Source of the DNA: Burkholderia vietnamiensis LMG 10929
Lineage (GTDB): Bacteria > Pseudomonadota > Gammaproteobacteria > Burkholderiales > Burkholderiaceae
Assembly: GCF_000959445.1 (NCBI RefSeq)
Contig: NZ_CP009631.1
Location: 744,001-808,000, forward strand
Direction: 5' to 3'
Length of the DNA: 64,000 nt
Both the position numbers and the translations under genes were made by a program. Shown here in pieces: positions 46,501-58,703 of this stretch. The notes under the pieces were generated by a model, which saw only the letters and a list, made by a program, of their open reading frames with translations, was not told the origin of the DNA and did not search any database. Position 1 is the stretch's first letter, and every line of letters starts with the position of its first letter.

Positions 46501-47381
46501 TGACGAACGTCGATCCGTCCGCGGGCGGCGCCGAAGGCAGTGACGACGCAGCGACGAGCTTCGATCCGCTGCGCCGTACGTTGATCCGCGTCGCGTACCG
46601 GATGCTCGGCTCCGTCGCCGATGCCGAGGACGTCGTGCAGGACGCGTTCATCCGCTGGATGGACGTCGATCGCGACGACGTGCGCGTGCCCGAGGCGTTC
46701 CTGCGCCGGATGGTGACGCGCATGTGCATCGATCAGCTGAAGTCCGCGCGGCATCAGCGCGAGACCTATATCGGCCCGTGGCTGCCCGAGCCGATCGTCG
46801 ACGAAGACGTGCAGGGGGACGTGACGCTGCCGCTGCTGCTCGCGCTCGAACGGCTGTCGCCGCTGGAGCGCGCGGCGTTTCTGTTGCACGACGTGTTCGG
46901 TCTCGAGTTCGACGAGATAGCGACGACGATCCAGCGCGAACCGGCTGCGTGCCGCCAGCTCGCTGCGCGGGCGCGCACACACGTGCGCGACGCGCGGCCG
47001 CGTTTTCATGTCGAGAAGCAGCGCGGAATCGAGTTGGCCGAGGCGTTCTTCGCGGCGTCGCGCAGCGGCGACATGCGGGCACTCGGCGCGCTGCTCGCCG
47101 AGGACGTGAGCCTGCATTCGGACGGCGGCGGCAAGCGCTCGGCCGCGGGCAAGCCGGTGTTCGGGTTCGACCGCGTGATGAAGGTGCACGCGTTTCTCGC
47201 GCGGCTGTTCGCGACGCATGCATCGAAGCTCGTGCGGGCCGGGTTCATCAACGGCTTGCCGGGCTTCGTCACGCTGGAGGCCGACGGCGAGTTGCAGACC
47301 ACGGCGCTCGAAGTCGACGACGGGAAGATCGTCGCGATCTATGTCGTGCGCAATCCGGACAAGCTGAAGCATCTGCATTGA
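46500..47381 (+). CDS. ECF41-family RNA polymerase sigma factor (SigJ-like)
   Basis: The 293-residue protein has sigma-2 (LIRVAYRMLGSVADAEDVVQDAFIRW, in part), the linker motif WLPEP, sigma-4, and the SnoaL-like C-terminal extension specific to ECF41. That extension carries the landmark motifs DGGGK (near residue 205) and NPDKL at the end. In ECF41 the extension replaces an anti-sigma factor and tunes activity in cis. It is translationally coupled to the preceding gene and transcribed from the TGTCACA/CGTC promoter. Confidence 0.95.
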   Translation: MTNVDPSAGGAEGSDDAATSFDPLRRTLIRVAYRMLGSVADAEDVVQDAFIRWMDVDRDDVRVPEAFLRRMVTRMCIDQLKSARHQRETYIGPWLPEPIVDEDVQGDVTLPLLLALERLSPLERAAFLLHDVFGLEFDEIATTIQREPAACRQLAARARTHVRDARPRFHVEKQRGIELAEAFFAASRSGDMRALGALLAEDVSLHSDGGGKRSAAGKPVFGFDRVMKVHAFLARLFATHASKLVRAGFINGLPGFVTLEADGELQTTALEVDDGKIVAIYVVRNPDKLKHLH

Positions 47382-47452
47382 AGGCGCGCGGCGGGCGATT
47401 CGTGCGCCCGCTTGGCTGCTTGCAGCGCACGCGTATGCGTGATTTCGACCGC

Positions 47453-47490
47453 AAAAAGAAAAACGCCACGCGATGTTGCCGCGTGGCGTT
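47453..47490 (-). terminator. Terminator of the tRNA-Val gene
   Basis: Read leftwards, AACGCCACGCG pairs with CGCGTGGCGTT around a seven-base loop, followed by TTTTTCTTTTT. It may also stop rightward sigma transcripts weakly, but the T run is on the leftward side. Confidence 0.85.
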
Positions 47491-47554
47491 CGTATGTTTG
47501 GCGAGCCGACTGCCTGTAGGCAATGCGTGCTGCCAGACCCCTTCATTTATTCGT

Positions 47555-47631
47555 TGGTAGGCTCGATTGGATTCGAACCAACGACCCCCACCATGTCAAG
47601 GTGGTGCTCTAACCAACTGAGCTACGAGCCT
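47555..47631 (-). tRNA. tRNA-Val (anticodon GAC)
   Basis: A 77-base cloverleaf with AGGCTCG/CGAGCCT acceptor, encoded CCA, anticodon loop TTGACAT (GAC at 47595-47597) and a normal T arm (GGTTCGAATCC). Confidence 0.97.
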
Positions 47632-47643
47632 AAGAAGCCGCGA

Positions 47644-47672
47644 ATTATAGAGAGGGTTTTCAGACAGCACAA
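47644..47672 (-). promoter_or_regulatory. Promoter of tRNA-Val
   Basis: Read leftwards, TTGTGC, 17-base spacer and a perfect TATAAT end 13 bases before the tRNA 5' end, leaving a leader of only a few bases. Confidence 0.78.
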
Positions 47673-47767
47673 GCCCCTTCGTGAAAATTTTTTGAACCGG
47701 TGTGCGGGGCGGCTGGCGGTTGGTGTCGGGGCGGCGAAGTCGGGACGTTGCGCTCGTGTCGTCGCGT

Positions 47768-48391
47768 CACAGCAAAACGTGTCGGTGCGCTGTGACGTTA
47801 TGCACATCGCCCTCTGGATAACCGGCTCGGAAGCCTCTGGATTCACAGTGGAACGATTGGGGATACGTCGGCGCGGCTGTGAATCGACGAAAAGTTGTTC
47901 TGTGCTGCACAGAGATTTGCGTCTGCTTTGCGGCGGGTTATGCGTTGCGGTTCGGGCTTTGGATTCAGGGGGTTAAGGAGGTTATCCACTGTGAGGCCGT
48001 GCGCTTGTTAACTATCACTACGTATGTATACGAATCCTGTTAACACCTTTGGATAAGCACAGTCCGGAGACTGTGATCCGGGGTGGATGTGCACTGCGTG
48101 CGGTGGGGGAGAACCTAATCTGGGCGCTGTGAGCGGGGCCAAGGTCTGGATGGGACGCACAGATCAATTGTTTGATAGCTTGGGGCCGGAGCTAGCTTGG
48201 CGAGCTCAAGCTGCATTGGGTGATGTGCTGCCTGGTAAAGCCGCGTAGCTCGGAAGCGGCGCGGCAGGCGAAGCGTCCTGGGGAGTGGTCTGCACAGGAA
48301 ACGCTCGTGCCGGTGATGCGGCTCTCCATCACGTTTGGTTAACCGGAAGCAAACCAGTTCGAAGCGCTGTGCAGCTCGCCGGCCGGCTGTG
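47768..48391. repeat. Methylation-motif array B: fourteen CACAG and four GTWWAC
   Basis: CACAG/CTGTG starts at 47768, 47790, 47844, 47877, 47900, 47908, 47989, 48058, 48071, 48127, 48158, 48293, 48367 and 48387. GTWWAC occurs at 48007 (GTTAAC), 48026 (GTATAC), 48039 (GTTAAC) and 48338 (GTTAAC). DnaA-box-like near matches are at 47813-47821, 47982-47990 and 48048-48056. About one CACAG would be expected by chance. No gene is supported in 47673-48445; the leftward frame at 48115-48534 has no ribosome site. Positions 47983-48044 align with array A in reverse orientation. Confidence 0.7.
48333..48371 (+). repeat. 39-base dispersed repeat, left copy
   Basis: GTTTGGTTAACCGGAAGCAA opens this copy and GAAGCGCTGTG closes it. 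It aligns over its full length with the three copies right of the Imm71/72-like gene, best with 49642-49681. Confidence 0.6.
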
Positions 48392-48445
48392 CAAGCCGCT
48401 GCATGGAGGCGTCGTTGGCTCGAGAATGAAGAGACCCATACAAAG

Positions 48446-49582
48446 ATGAGCGACAGCAACGTGAGTCCCACGACGCGAATTGGAAGCGTGGTACGAAGTT
48501 CAACGATGACGAAGACGATCAAGCAATACGACATGGCCGACGATGCGACCCGGCGCAGAATTTTCTGGCTGCTTCAACGGCTGACCAGCTTCTCGCTCTG
48601 GAAGCGCAAGCGCGAAGACTTTGCGATCTTCGCGAACGAGTACGAGAACGCGGTAAAGACTTGGCCCGAAGATGATCCGGAGCGCGTGCACGCAGATCAT
48701 TTGCCAACCATCTTCGAAATTCTCGCTTCTTACGATCGAGGCTTGACCGAACTAGCCCGCGGGTATCGATTCGTGTGGCAGTGTGGCGAGCCGCTGGAAT
48801 ACGCGATTGATCGGTATAACTATTTGAATGCATATTTTTTCCCCCACCAGGATTACTGGGAGCGTGGTGCGCAATTCGCCGCTTACCCGCCAAAGATCGA
48901 TGCGCTGGCCAAACTTCTGCATGCATCGGAATACCAGATGGAGAACGCTCCGTTGGAGCCGTCGAGTTTGAACAACGATCTCGCACAACTGCGCTCGGTC
49001 GGACTGCTGCTGTCTCCCGGTGCATACGACTACACCTTCTACACGCTTCCGTATCCGGTATTTCCAGCGAACCTGCCGGAGGTTCCGGAACCCGTGGGCC
49101 CGGTGGTCAAATCTGGTGACAAAGTGCCTTGTGACGGCATCTGGGAGCCCGTTACCGTCGAGCAATCGAAGTTGCTGGGCGTTGTGCCGGTCGGCAATCG
49201 CAGCTTGCACAACAACGGCTGCTTCAACTATTTCATTCGTGACATCCGCGCGCCGAACCTCCGGGATGACGAGACGCGAACGCCCGTCAAGACGCACTGG
49301 CGGCTGTTGTGGGAAGACAAGCGATACGCGGACGGCATCATCCCCGACGAATCGGAGTACTTCCTCGATCCGCCTTCAGCGCCGGCGTCCGACCGCGACC
49401 CCGTCGCGCAGGTCCGCACGAGCGATATCTGCCCGGTGACCGGCGATTGGCAGACGGACGAATACGGCGGCAAGGTGCTGCGCGTCGAAGCCGGGGCGGC
49501 GATGCCCGACATGCTGGTCCGGGACAATCTGGGGGAGCTCAAGGTGCACTGGGTGACGTGGCGTCTGGTGAAACGCGCGTAG
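48446..49582 (+). CDS. Orphan Imm71/Imm72-like immunity protein
   Basis: A 378-residue soluble protein whose N-terminal part (TRRRIFWLLQRLTSFSLWKR near residue 30) resembles, from memory, the polymorphic-toxin/T6SS immunity families Imm71 and Imm72 of Burkholderia. The C-terminal half has two similar modules. PCDGIWEP ... THWRLLWEDKRY near residues 225-292 is followed by CPVTGDWQ ... VHWVTWRLVKRA at the end, suggesting internal duplication. No toxin, VgrG or PAAR gene is near. Its composition is less GC-rich than its neighbours, and repeats flank it, suggesting transfer. The ATG at 48446 is chosen; one at 48506 is possible. Confidence 0.6.
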   Translation: MSDSNVSPTTRIGSVVRSSTMTKTIKQYDMADDATRRRIFWLLQRLTSFSLWKRKREDFAIFANEYENAVKTWPEDDPERVHADHLPTIFEILASYDRGLTELARGYRFVWQCGEPLEYAIDRYNYLNAYFFPHQDYWERGAQFAAYPPKIDALAKLLHASEYQMENAPLEPSSLNNDLAQLRSVGLLLSPGAYDYTFYTLPYPVFPANLPEVPEPVGPVVKSGDKVPCDGIWEPVTVEQSKLLGVVPVGNRSLHNNGCFNYFIRDIRAPNLRDDETRTPVKTHWRLLWEDKRYADGIIPDESEYFLDPPSAPASDRDPVAQVRTSDICPVTGDWQTDEYGGKVLRVEAGAAMPDMLVRDNLGELKVHWVTWRLVKRA

Positions 49583-49641
49583 TGCGCAGACGGCAAGGGC
49601 GCGCAAATGCCGCCCGTGCTGCCGTAGCGCTTGGCTTCTGA

Positions 49642-50005
49642 GTGTGGACAACCGGCACGCAACACAATCGGAAACGCTGTGCCCGTCGACAAAAAGCACG
49701 AGTTCGAAGCACTGACGCGCATGCGAACACCGCGAGCGCAGCCGAACCGAGATCCGCTATGCCGGCTCAGTGAAAGCTGTGTGGATATCGCCGCCCGAAG
49801 TCACTCGAAACGCTGTGTAACCCGAAGATGGGCGGTTCGACGAGAGGCTGCATGCAGAGTTGCCGAGACTGATGTTGATATCCCGCGCGCAGAAGACGCC
49901 AAACCGCACGACACCGGAATCGTGCAAGACACGCCGATCTGCGAACGCACCGAGACGAGACTCTCTGTGTGGACAACCGCCACAAAAGCGACTCCCAACG
50001 CTGTG
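49642..50005 (+). repeat. Three dispersed 39-40-base repeats ending in CTGTG (array C)
   Basis: Copies lie at 49642-49681, 49779-49817 and 49967-50005. Each begins GTGTGGA and ends in ACGCTGTG, with CAACCG following the start in two of them. CTGTG occurs at 49677, 49777, 49813, 49965 and 50001. They fill the otherwise empty gap 49583-50078; the rightward frame at 49631-50155 running through them has no ribosome site and is judged non-coding. Confidence 0.65.
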
Positions 50006-50078
50006 GATCTGAACGTCTCACATGAGCGCTTTGAGCGCTGGCCGAGCTCCACCAGCCGGCCCGCCGACATCACCCCCC

Positions 50079-50840
50079 TCAAATCTGCTGATCCAACGCC
50101 CTCGCAACGGCTTGCTCACCGAGATTGCTCGCCGGCCCGACCACCGCATAGTTGAGCCCGTTCACCGACCCATACCGCGCCATCAACGCGCCGTCCACGC
50201 GTTGCCCCGCGGGCAGCAGCCGATTTTTCGCTTCCGCTGGCCGCAGATAGAAGCTCAGCGTCCGCCCGGCATCGTCCTCATAGAGCACCATCGCGGCCGC
50301 GGCGCCGCTGTCCGTCATGAACAACCGCGCGCCGATCGGCTTGAACCCTGCGGCACTCAAGTCCGGCAGCTTCGCCGACGCGCCGACGCGCCTGGTGAGC
50401 CACCCATGCAGATCCTTCGCACTCGTCGGCCGGAAATCCACCTTCGCGACCTGATCGACCACCATCATCCGGTAAGCCTCGACCGCATCGCTCATCGGCG
50501 CGACGGGCGGCGGCGCGTTCCACCCGCGCGCCTGCCAGCCGCCGAAGGTGCCGAGCCCGATGCAGAACACGAACGAAGCGGCCATCGCGAACCGCATCCG
50601 CGAGCGTTCGGCGCGGCGCGAACGAATCGCGGCCGGATCGAGCTCGGGATTCCCGGCGGGCATCCGCACGCTTTCGAGCGCTGCCCGCAACCGCTGCGCA
50701 TCCTGCTGCCACTGCTTCACCTGCTCGGCGCTCTCCGGATGCAGCGCGAGATATCGCTCGACCGCGGCGCGCGCATCGTCGTCGAGCTGGCCGTCGACAT
50801 AGGCCTGGAGATCGTGTTCGTCGGGGCGGAGGTCGTTCAT
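50079..50840 (-). CDS. Anti-sigma factor, single-span membrane type
   Basis: A 253-residue protein with an N-terminal anti-sigma domain (MNDLRPDEHDLQAYVDGQLD), one membrane span near residues 84-103 (MAASFVFCIGLGTFGGW) and a periplasmic sensor region. No HXXXCXXC zinc motif is present; the only cysteine seen lies in the membrane span, so redox sensing through zinc release is unlikely. It overlaps the sigma gene by four bases. It should hold the sigma factor at the membrane until an envelope signal arrives. Confidence 0.88.
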   Translation of the reverse strand: MNDLRPDEHDLQAYVDGQLDDDARAAVERYLALHPESAEQVKQWQQDAQRLRAALESVRMPAGNPELDPAAIRSRRAERSRMRFAMAASFVFCIGLGTFGGWQARGWNAPPPVAPMSDAVEAYRMMVVDQVAKVDFRPTSAKDLHGWLTRRVGASAKLPDLSAAGFKPIGARLFMTDSGAAAAMVLYEDDAGRTLSFYLRPAEAKNRLLPAGQRVDGALMARYGSVNGLNYAVVGPASNLGEQAVARALDQQI

Positions 50841-51355
50841 TTCATCAACCGGAGAGAAGGAGCGGGAAGCTCGCCGTCGCTGAGCTGGCGCAGCGCCTGC
50901 CGCGCGCGCGACAGGCGCGACATCACGGTGCCGATCGGCACCTCGAGCAGATCGGCGACTTCCCGATACGTGAAGCCTTCGACCGCGACGAGCAGCAGCA
51001 GGCTGCGTTGCTCGTCGGAGAGCCGGCCGAACGCTTCGAGCGTCGCGCGCGCGGCGAATTCGCGTTCGGCGGACGGCCAGTGCGCGTCTTCATCGTCGCG
51101 GATGCGGCCGAGCAGCCACGCGTAGCGCTTCGCGCTGCGCTTGCCGTCGAGAAACTGGCGGTAAAGGATCGTGAAGAGCCAGCTGCGCAGCGATGCGTCG
51201 TCGCGGCGGCTCGCCCAGCGCGACAACGCGCGCTCGAGCGTCGACTGAACGAGATCGTCGGCTGCGTGGACGTCGCGCGCCAACCACAGCGCGAAGCGTC
51301 GCAGCCTGGGGATGAGTTCGCGCAACGCGTCGTCGTCGGGGGCGTTTGAAGGCAT
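50837..51355 (-). CDS. RpoE-type ECF sigma factor
   Basis: The 172-residue protein has sigma-2 (RFALWLARDVHAADDLVQSTLERAL, in part) and sigma-4 (LLLVAVEGFTYREVADLLEVPIGTVMSRLSRAR, in part). The start at 51355 is settled by the promoter: the leftward GGAATAA-N14-CGTC signal ends at 51395, so transcription begins about 30 bases before this ATG, and the longer frame from 51409 would start upstream of its own promoter. It is co-expressed with the anti-sigma factor and probably drives the divergent catalase operon. Confidence 0.92.
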   Translation of the reverse strand: MPSNAPDDDALRELIPRLRRFALWLARDVHAADDLVQSTLERALSRWASRRDDASLRSWLFTILYRQFLDGKRSAKRYAWLLGRIRDDEDAHWPSAEREFAARATLEAFGRLSDEQRSLLLLVAVEGFTYREVADLLEVPIGTVMSRLSRARQALRQLSDGELPAPSLRLMK

Positions 51356-51394
51356 GGCCGGGGGCGAGCCGAAAGGCGTGGAGATGCCGGGTAA

Positions 51395-51419
51395 GACGCC
51401 GCCCGGCATCGCTTATTCC
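51395..51419 (-). promoter_or_regulatory. ECF promoter of the sigma/anti-sigma operon
   Basis: Read leftwards: GGAATAA (51419-51413), 14 bases, CGTC (51398-51395). The sequence between, GCGATGCCGGGCGG, nearly matches the spacer of the divergent promoter at 51445. Confidence 0.8.
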
Positions 51420-51444
51420 ATCAGCATACGAAAAATTGTTTCGT

Positions 51445-51469
51445 GGAATAAAGCGACGCGGGCGGCGTC
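51445..51469 (+). promoter_or_regulatory. ECF promoter of the catalase/cytochrome b561 operon
   Basis: GGAATAA (51445-51451), 14-base spacer, CGTC (51466-51469). It is a near copy of the leftward promoter and places the start of transcription about 35 bases before the catalase ATG. Confidence 0.8.
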
Positions 51470-51511
51470 CTATTCCCGTTCGACAATGATCAGACGATCG
51501 GGAGTGCATCC

Positions 51512-52600
51512 ATGAAGCAATCTTCTTCTTCGCCGCCGCGCGAGCCTGGGCGCGGATGGTGGCGCTGGGCCGTGATCGGCGGCGCGGCGGCCGGCGTGGT
51601 GGTGGCGTTCGGCTATGTCGGCGGGTGGCTCGCGCCGGCGCGGCTGACGCCGCATCGGCTCGTCGACGCGCTGCAGACGGCCGGCGGCGGCGTCCATCCG
51701 GGCTTCCGGCGCAATCACGCGAAGGGCGTGTGCGTGACCGGCTACTTCGAAGGCAGCGGCGCCGCGAGTGCGTATTCGGTGGCGCCGTTCTTCAAGCCCG
51801 TGCGCACGCCGGTGGTCGGCCGGTTCGCGCTGCCGGGCGGCAATCCGTATGCGCCGGACAGCAGCGTGCCGATCCGCAGCCTCGCGCTGAAGCTGACCGC
51901 TCCGGACGGCGAGCAATGGCGCACCGGGATGAACGCGATGCCGGTGTTCCCGGTCGCGACGCCGAAGGCGTTCTACGAGCAGCTGCTCGCGACCGCGCCC
52001 GACCCGGCGACGGGCAAGGCCGATCCGGCGAAGGTGAAGGCGTTCTTCGCCGCGCATCCGGAGACGGCCGCCTTCCGCGCATGGGTGAAGGGTGCGAAGC
52101 CGAGCGCGAGCTACGTCACCGAAAGCTATTACGGGCTGAACGCGTTCTACTTCGTCGACGCCGCCGGCCAGCGGCACGCGGTGAGATGGCGCGTCGTGCC
52201 CGAGCAGACGGCCGGCGCCGCGGACGTCGCGACGGCGGCCGATCCGAACGTGCTGCAGCAGGACGTCACGCGCCGCATCGCTGGCGGTGCGCAGAAGTGG
52301 AAGCTGCTCGTCACCTTGGCCGACCCCGGCGATCCGGTGGACGACGCGACGAAAACCTGGCCCGCGCAGCGAACGACGATCGACGCGGGCACGCTGGTGC
52401 TCGATCGCGTCGAGCCGCAGGACAGCGGCCCGTGCCGCGACGTGAACTACGACCCGACGGTGCTGCCGCGCGGGATTCAGGTGTCGGGCGATCCGTTGCT
52501 GGCGGCGCGCTCGGCCGCGTATGCGGATTCGTATCTGCGCCGCACGAGTGAAGAGGCCGGCGTGGCCGGGGCCGCGCGATTGACTGCGGAGGGACGATGA
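51512..52600 (+). CDS. Membrane-anchored catalase-related peroxidase, SrpA-like
   Basis: A 362-residue haem protein with an N-terminal membrane anchor (residues 17-37) and the minimal catalase core. The distal His is in GFRRNHAKGVCVTGYFEGSG near residue 71, and the haem-tyrosine pattern RSAAYADSYLRR lies near residue 340. It is shorter than monofunctional catalases, like the periplasmic SrpA group, which act more as organic peroxidases. The following cytochrome b561 overlaps it, suggesting electrons from the membrane. GGGAGTGCATCC precedes the ATG. Confidence 0.9.
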   Translation: MKQSSSSPPREPGRGWWRWAVIGGAAAGVVVAFGYVGGWLAPARLTPHRLVDALQTAGGGVHPGFRRNHAKGVCVTGYFEGSGAASAYSVAPFFKPVRTPVVGRFALPGGNPYAPDSSVPIRSLALKLTAPDGEQWRTGMNAMPVFPVATPKAFYEQLLATAPDPATGKADPAKVKAFFAAHPETAAFRAWVKGAKPSASYVTESYYGLNAFYFVDAAGQRHAVRWRVVPEQTAGAADVATAADPNVLQQDVTRRIAGGAQKWKLLVTLADPGDPVDDATKTWPAQRTTIDAGTLVLDRVEPQDSGPCRDVNYDPTVLPRGIQVSGDPLLAARSAAYADSYLRRTSEEAGVAGAARLTAEGR

Positions 52601-53130
52601 TGAAGGGAACTACGACGTTTGGCTTGCCGGCAAGGCTGCTGCATTGGGTGATGGCCGCGATGATCGTGACGATGCTGTTCGTCGGTGTGGGGATGGTGGC
52701 GTCGATTTCGCGGCGACACGATTTCCTGGTGGCGTTGCACAAGCCGTTGGGGATCGCCGTGCTGGTGCTGGTGTGCGTGCGCATCGCGGTGCGGCTGTCG
52801 ACGAAAGCGCCGGCGCTGCCGGACGATCTGCCGTGGTGGCAGAAGTTCGCCGCGCACGGGTCGCATCTCGTGCTGTATGCGCTGATGGTCGCGATGCCGC
52901 TGATCGGCTGGGCGATGCTGTCGGCGGGCGGATACCCGGTGACCTTGGGCGGCGGGGTGCAATTGCCGGCGCTGGTCTCGGCGGATCCGGCGACCTTCGC
53001 ATGGCTGCGGGTCGCGCATCGGGTGTTGGCTTACCTGTTCTTCGTCACGTTCGTCGCGCACTTCGCGGCGGCGCTCTATCACGGGCTGATCCGGCGCGAC
53101 GGGGTGGTGAGGGCGATGGTCGGGCGTTGA
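52597..53130 (+). CDS. Cytochrome b561
   Basis: The 177-residue inner-membrane protein has four spans and the haem-ligand histidines expected of the CybB family: LLHWVMAAMIV near residue 15, ALHKPLGIAVL near residue 48, and VAHRVLAYLFFVTFVAHFAAALYHG (in part) at the end. It starts inside the catalase stop, so the two are made together. It probably passes electrons between quinol and a periplasmic acceptor, here perhaps the SrpA-like peroxidase. Confidence 0.93.
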   Translation: MMKGTTTFGLPARLLHWVMAAMIVTMLFVGVGMVASISRRHDFLVALHKPLGIAVLVLVCVRIAVRLSTKAPALPDDLPWWQKFAAHGSHLVLYALMVAMPLIGWAMLSAGGYPVTLGGGVQLPALVSADPATFAWLRVAHRVLAYLFFVTFVAHFAAALYHGLIRRDGVVRAMVGR

Positions 53131-53164
53131 CTTGCGCGGGGTGCGCGCGATGCGGCGGGGCTGT

Positions 53165-53188
53165 CGGCGGCGCTCGAGGGCGCCGCCG
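53165..53188 (+). terminator. Hairpin after cytochrome b561
   Basis: CGGCGGCG pairs with CGCCGCCG around an eight-base loop, 35 bases after the stop. There is no proper T run, so termination strength is uncertain. Confidence 0.4.
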
Positions 53189-53242
53189 CTGTCTCGATTT
53201 GACGGCTGCGGAAGGCTGCTCAACGGACCCCGCCGCACCGCT

Positions 53243-53295
53243 TGTCAAAAAATTTTCAAAAAGTGCTTGACGCCGATGCTGGGGAAAACCATAAT
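53243..53295 (+). promoter_or_regulatory. rRNA operon promoter with UP element
   Basis: TTGACG (53267-53272), 17-base spacer and CATAAT (53290-53295) follow an A/T-tract UP-element-like stretch at 53243-53262. A GC-rich discriminator (TCGGCCTC) comes next, as in stringently controlled rRNA promoters. Confidence 0.88.
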
Positions 53296-53346
53296 TCGGC
53301 CTCTCTTGATTGAGACGCGAAACAAACGAGACGTTTGAAACGCGAC

Positions 53347-53358
53347 GTTCTTTAAAAA
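53347..53358 (+). promoter_or_regulatory. boxA antitermination element, 16S leader
   Basis: GTTCTTTAAAAA matches the Nus-factor boxA consensus and lies about 50 bases into the transcript. A second copy precedes 23S. Confidence 0.75.
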
Positions 53359-53360
53359 TT

Positions 53361-53383
53361 AACAGCCGATAAGTGTGGGCGCT
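53361..53383 (+). other. 16S processing stem, 5' arm
   Basis: This 23-base sequence (AACAGCCGATAAG...) pairs with 55087-55109 downstream of 16S, with only two G-U-type mismatches. It forms the long stem cut by RNase III. Confidence 0.85.
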
Positions 53384-53531
53384 TGATGGAAGCGAGCTGA
53401 TCTTCGGATCAGAAAGCGAAAGTATCAAGAGTCTCACACTAAAGTAAGTCAGGTTTATGAAGAGATTCATATACCTGTCAGCTTTGAGTGAGCGACCGGT
53501 TCTTAACGGAACCGAAAACAGTAACAGGTTT

Positions 53532-55064
<1,533 letters not shown>

Positions 55065-55511
55065 CCAGAGCTATCTCGCAAAATTGAGCGCTCACGCTTA
55101 TCGGCTGTTGGTTTAGAAAGAAAGGCTGTCTGTTAGCGGTTTTATCGGTTATAATACCGGCCGCTTTCGATAATCTTCAATGAAAAATATTCGAACGATG
55201 TTTCGTTCGAGTCTTTCTCATTGGCGATTGAGCCAGTCAGAGCGGTACGAAAGTATCGGCTGTCGTTCTTTAACAATCTGGAAGAAGTAAGTAATTTGGA
55301 TAGTGGAAGCGTCTTGAGATGGACGTGAAAACTATCCGGGTTGTGATTGTATCGATGTATCTCAAGATGATTCGAACTTCATGTTCGGCTCAATTGGAAT
55401 ACGGCACAACGCGAGAACTCAACCTGTAGCGACTGTCGTCCCCTTCGGGGATGGGCCCCTCGTAAGCGCTAAAGCGCTAACGATGGCCGACATGAGACAG
55501 ACTCGTTATAG
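55065..55511 (+). other. 16S-23S spacer without tRNA genes
   Basis: About 447 bases. It holds the 3' arm of the 16S processing stem (55087-55109) and a second boxA (GTTCTTTAACA, 55265-55275). I find neither tRNA-Ile(GAT) nor tRNA-Ala(TGC), which many proteobacterial spacers carry. A small hairpin around CCCCTTCGGGG lies at 55440-55450. Confidence 0.85.
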
Positions 55512-58393
<2,882 letters not shown>

Positions 58394-58546
58394 ATAACAA
58401 GTCTGCCTTGTAGATCGGCGCCGTGCGAAAGCACTGGCCGCGATCCAGAGCGACATGTTGGATTCTCGTGTGTGATACACACAACTCAAGATTACTGCTT
58501 CTTCCAAGATTGGTTCTGTTGGCCATGCCAGCAGAACAACCCTCTT

Positions 58547-58661
58547 TGCCTGATGACCATAGCGAGTCGGTCCCACCCCTTCCCATCCCGAACAGGACCG
58601 TGAAACGACTCTACGCCGATGATAGTGCGGATTCCCGTGTGAAAGTAGGTAATCGTCAGGC
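58547..58661 (+). rRNA. rrf: 5S ribosomal RNA
   Basis: Begins TGCCTGATGACCATAGCGAG and closes with CGTCAGGC. Internal CCCATCCCGAACAGG and the CGCCGATGATAGTG loop are typical. About 150 bases of spacer separate it from 23S. Confidence 0.95.
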
Positions 58662-58674
58662 TCCCCTAAGCCAG

Positions 58675-58703
58675 AAACCCCCGCCCGAAAGGCGGGGGTT
58701 TTT
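58675..58703 (+). terminator. rRNA operon terminator
   Basis: AAACCCCCGCC pairs with GGCGGGGGTTT around CGAAA and is followed by further T residues, directly after 5S. Confidence 0.95.

Noticed and set aside
49631..50155. Rightward frame of 174 codons across array C
   Set aside because: It spans the three repeats and ends inside the anti-sigma gene on the other strand; no ribosome site is visible.
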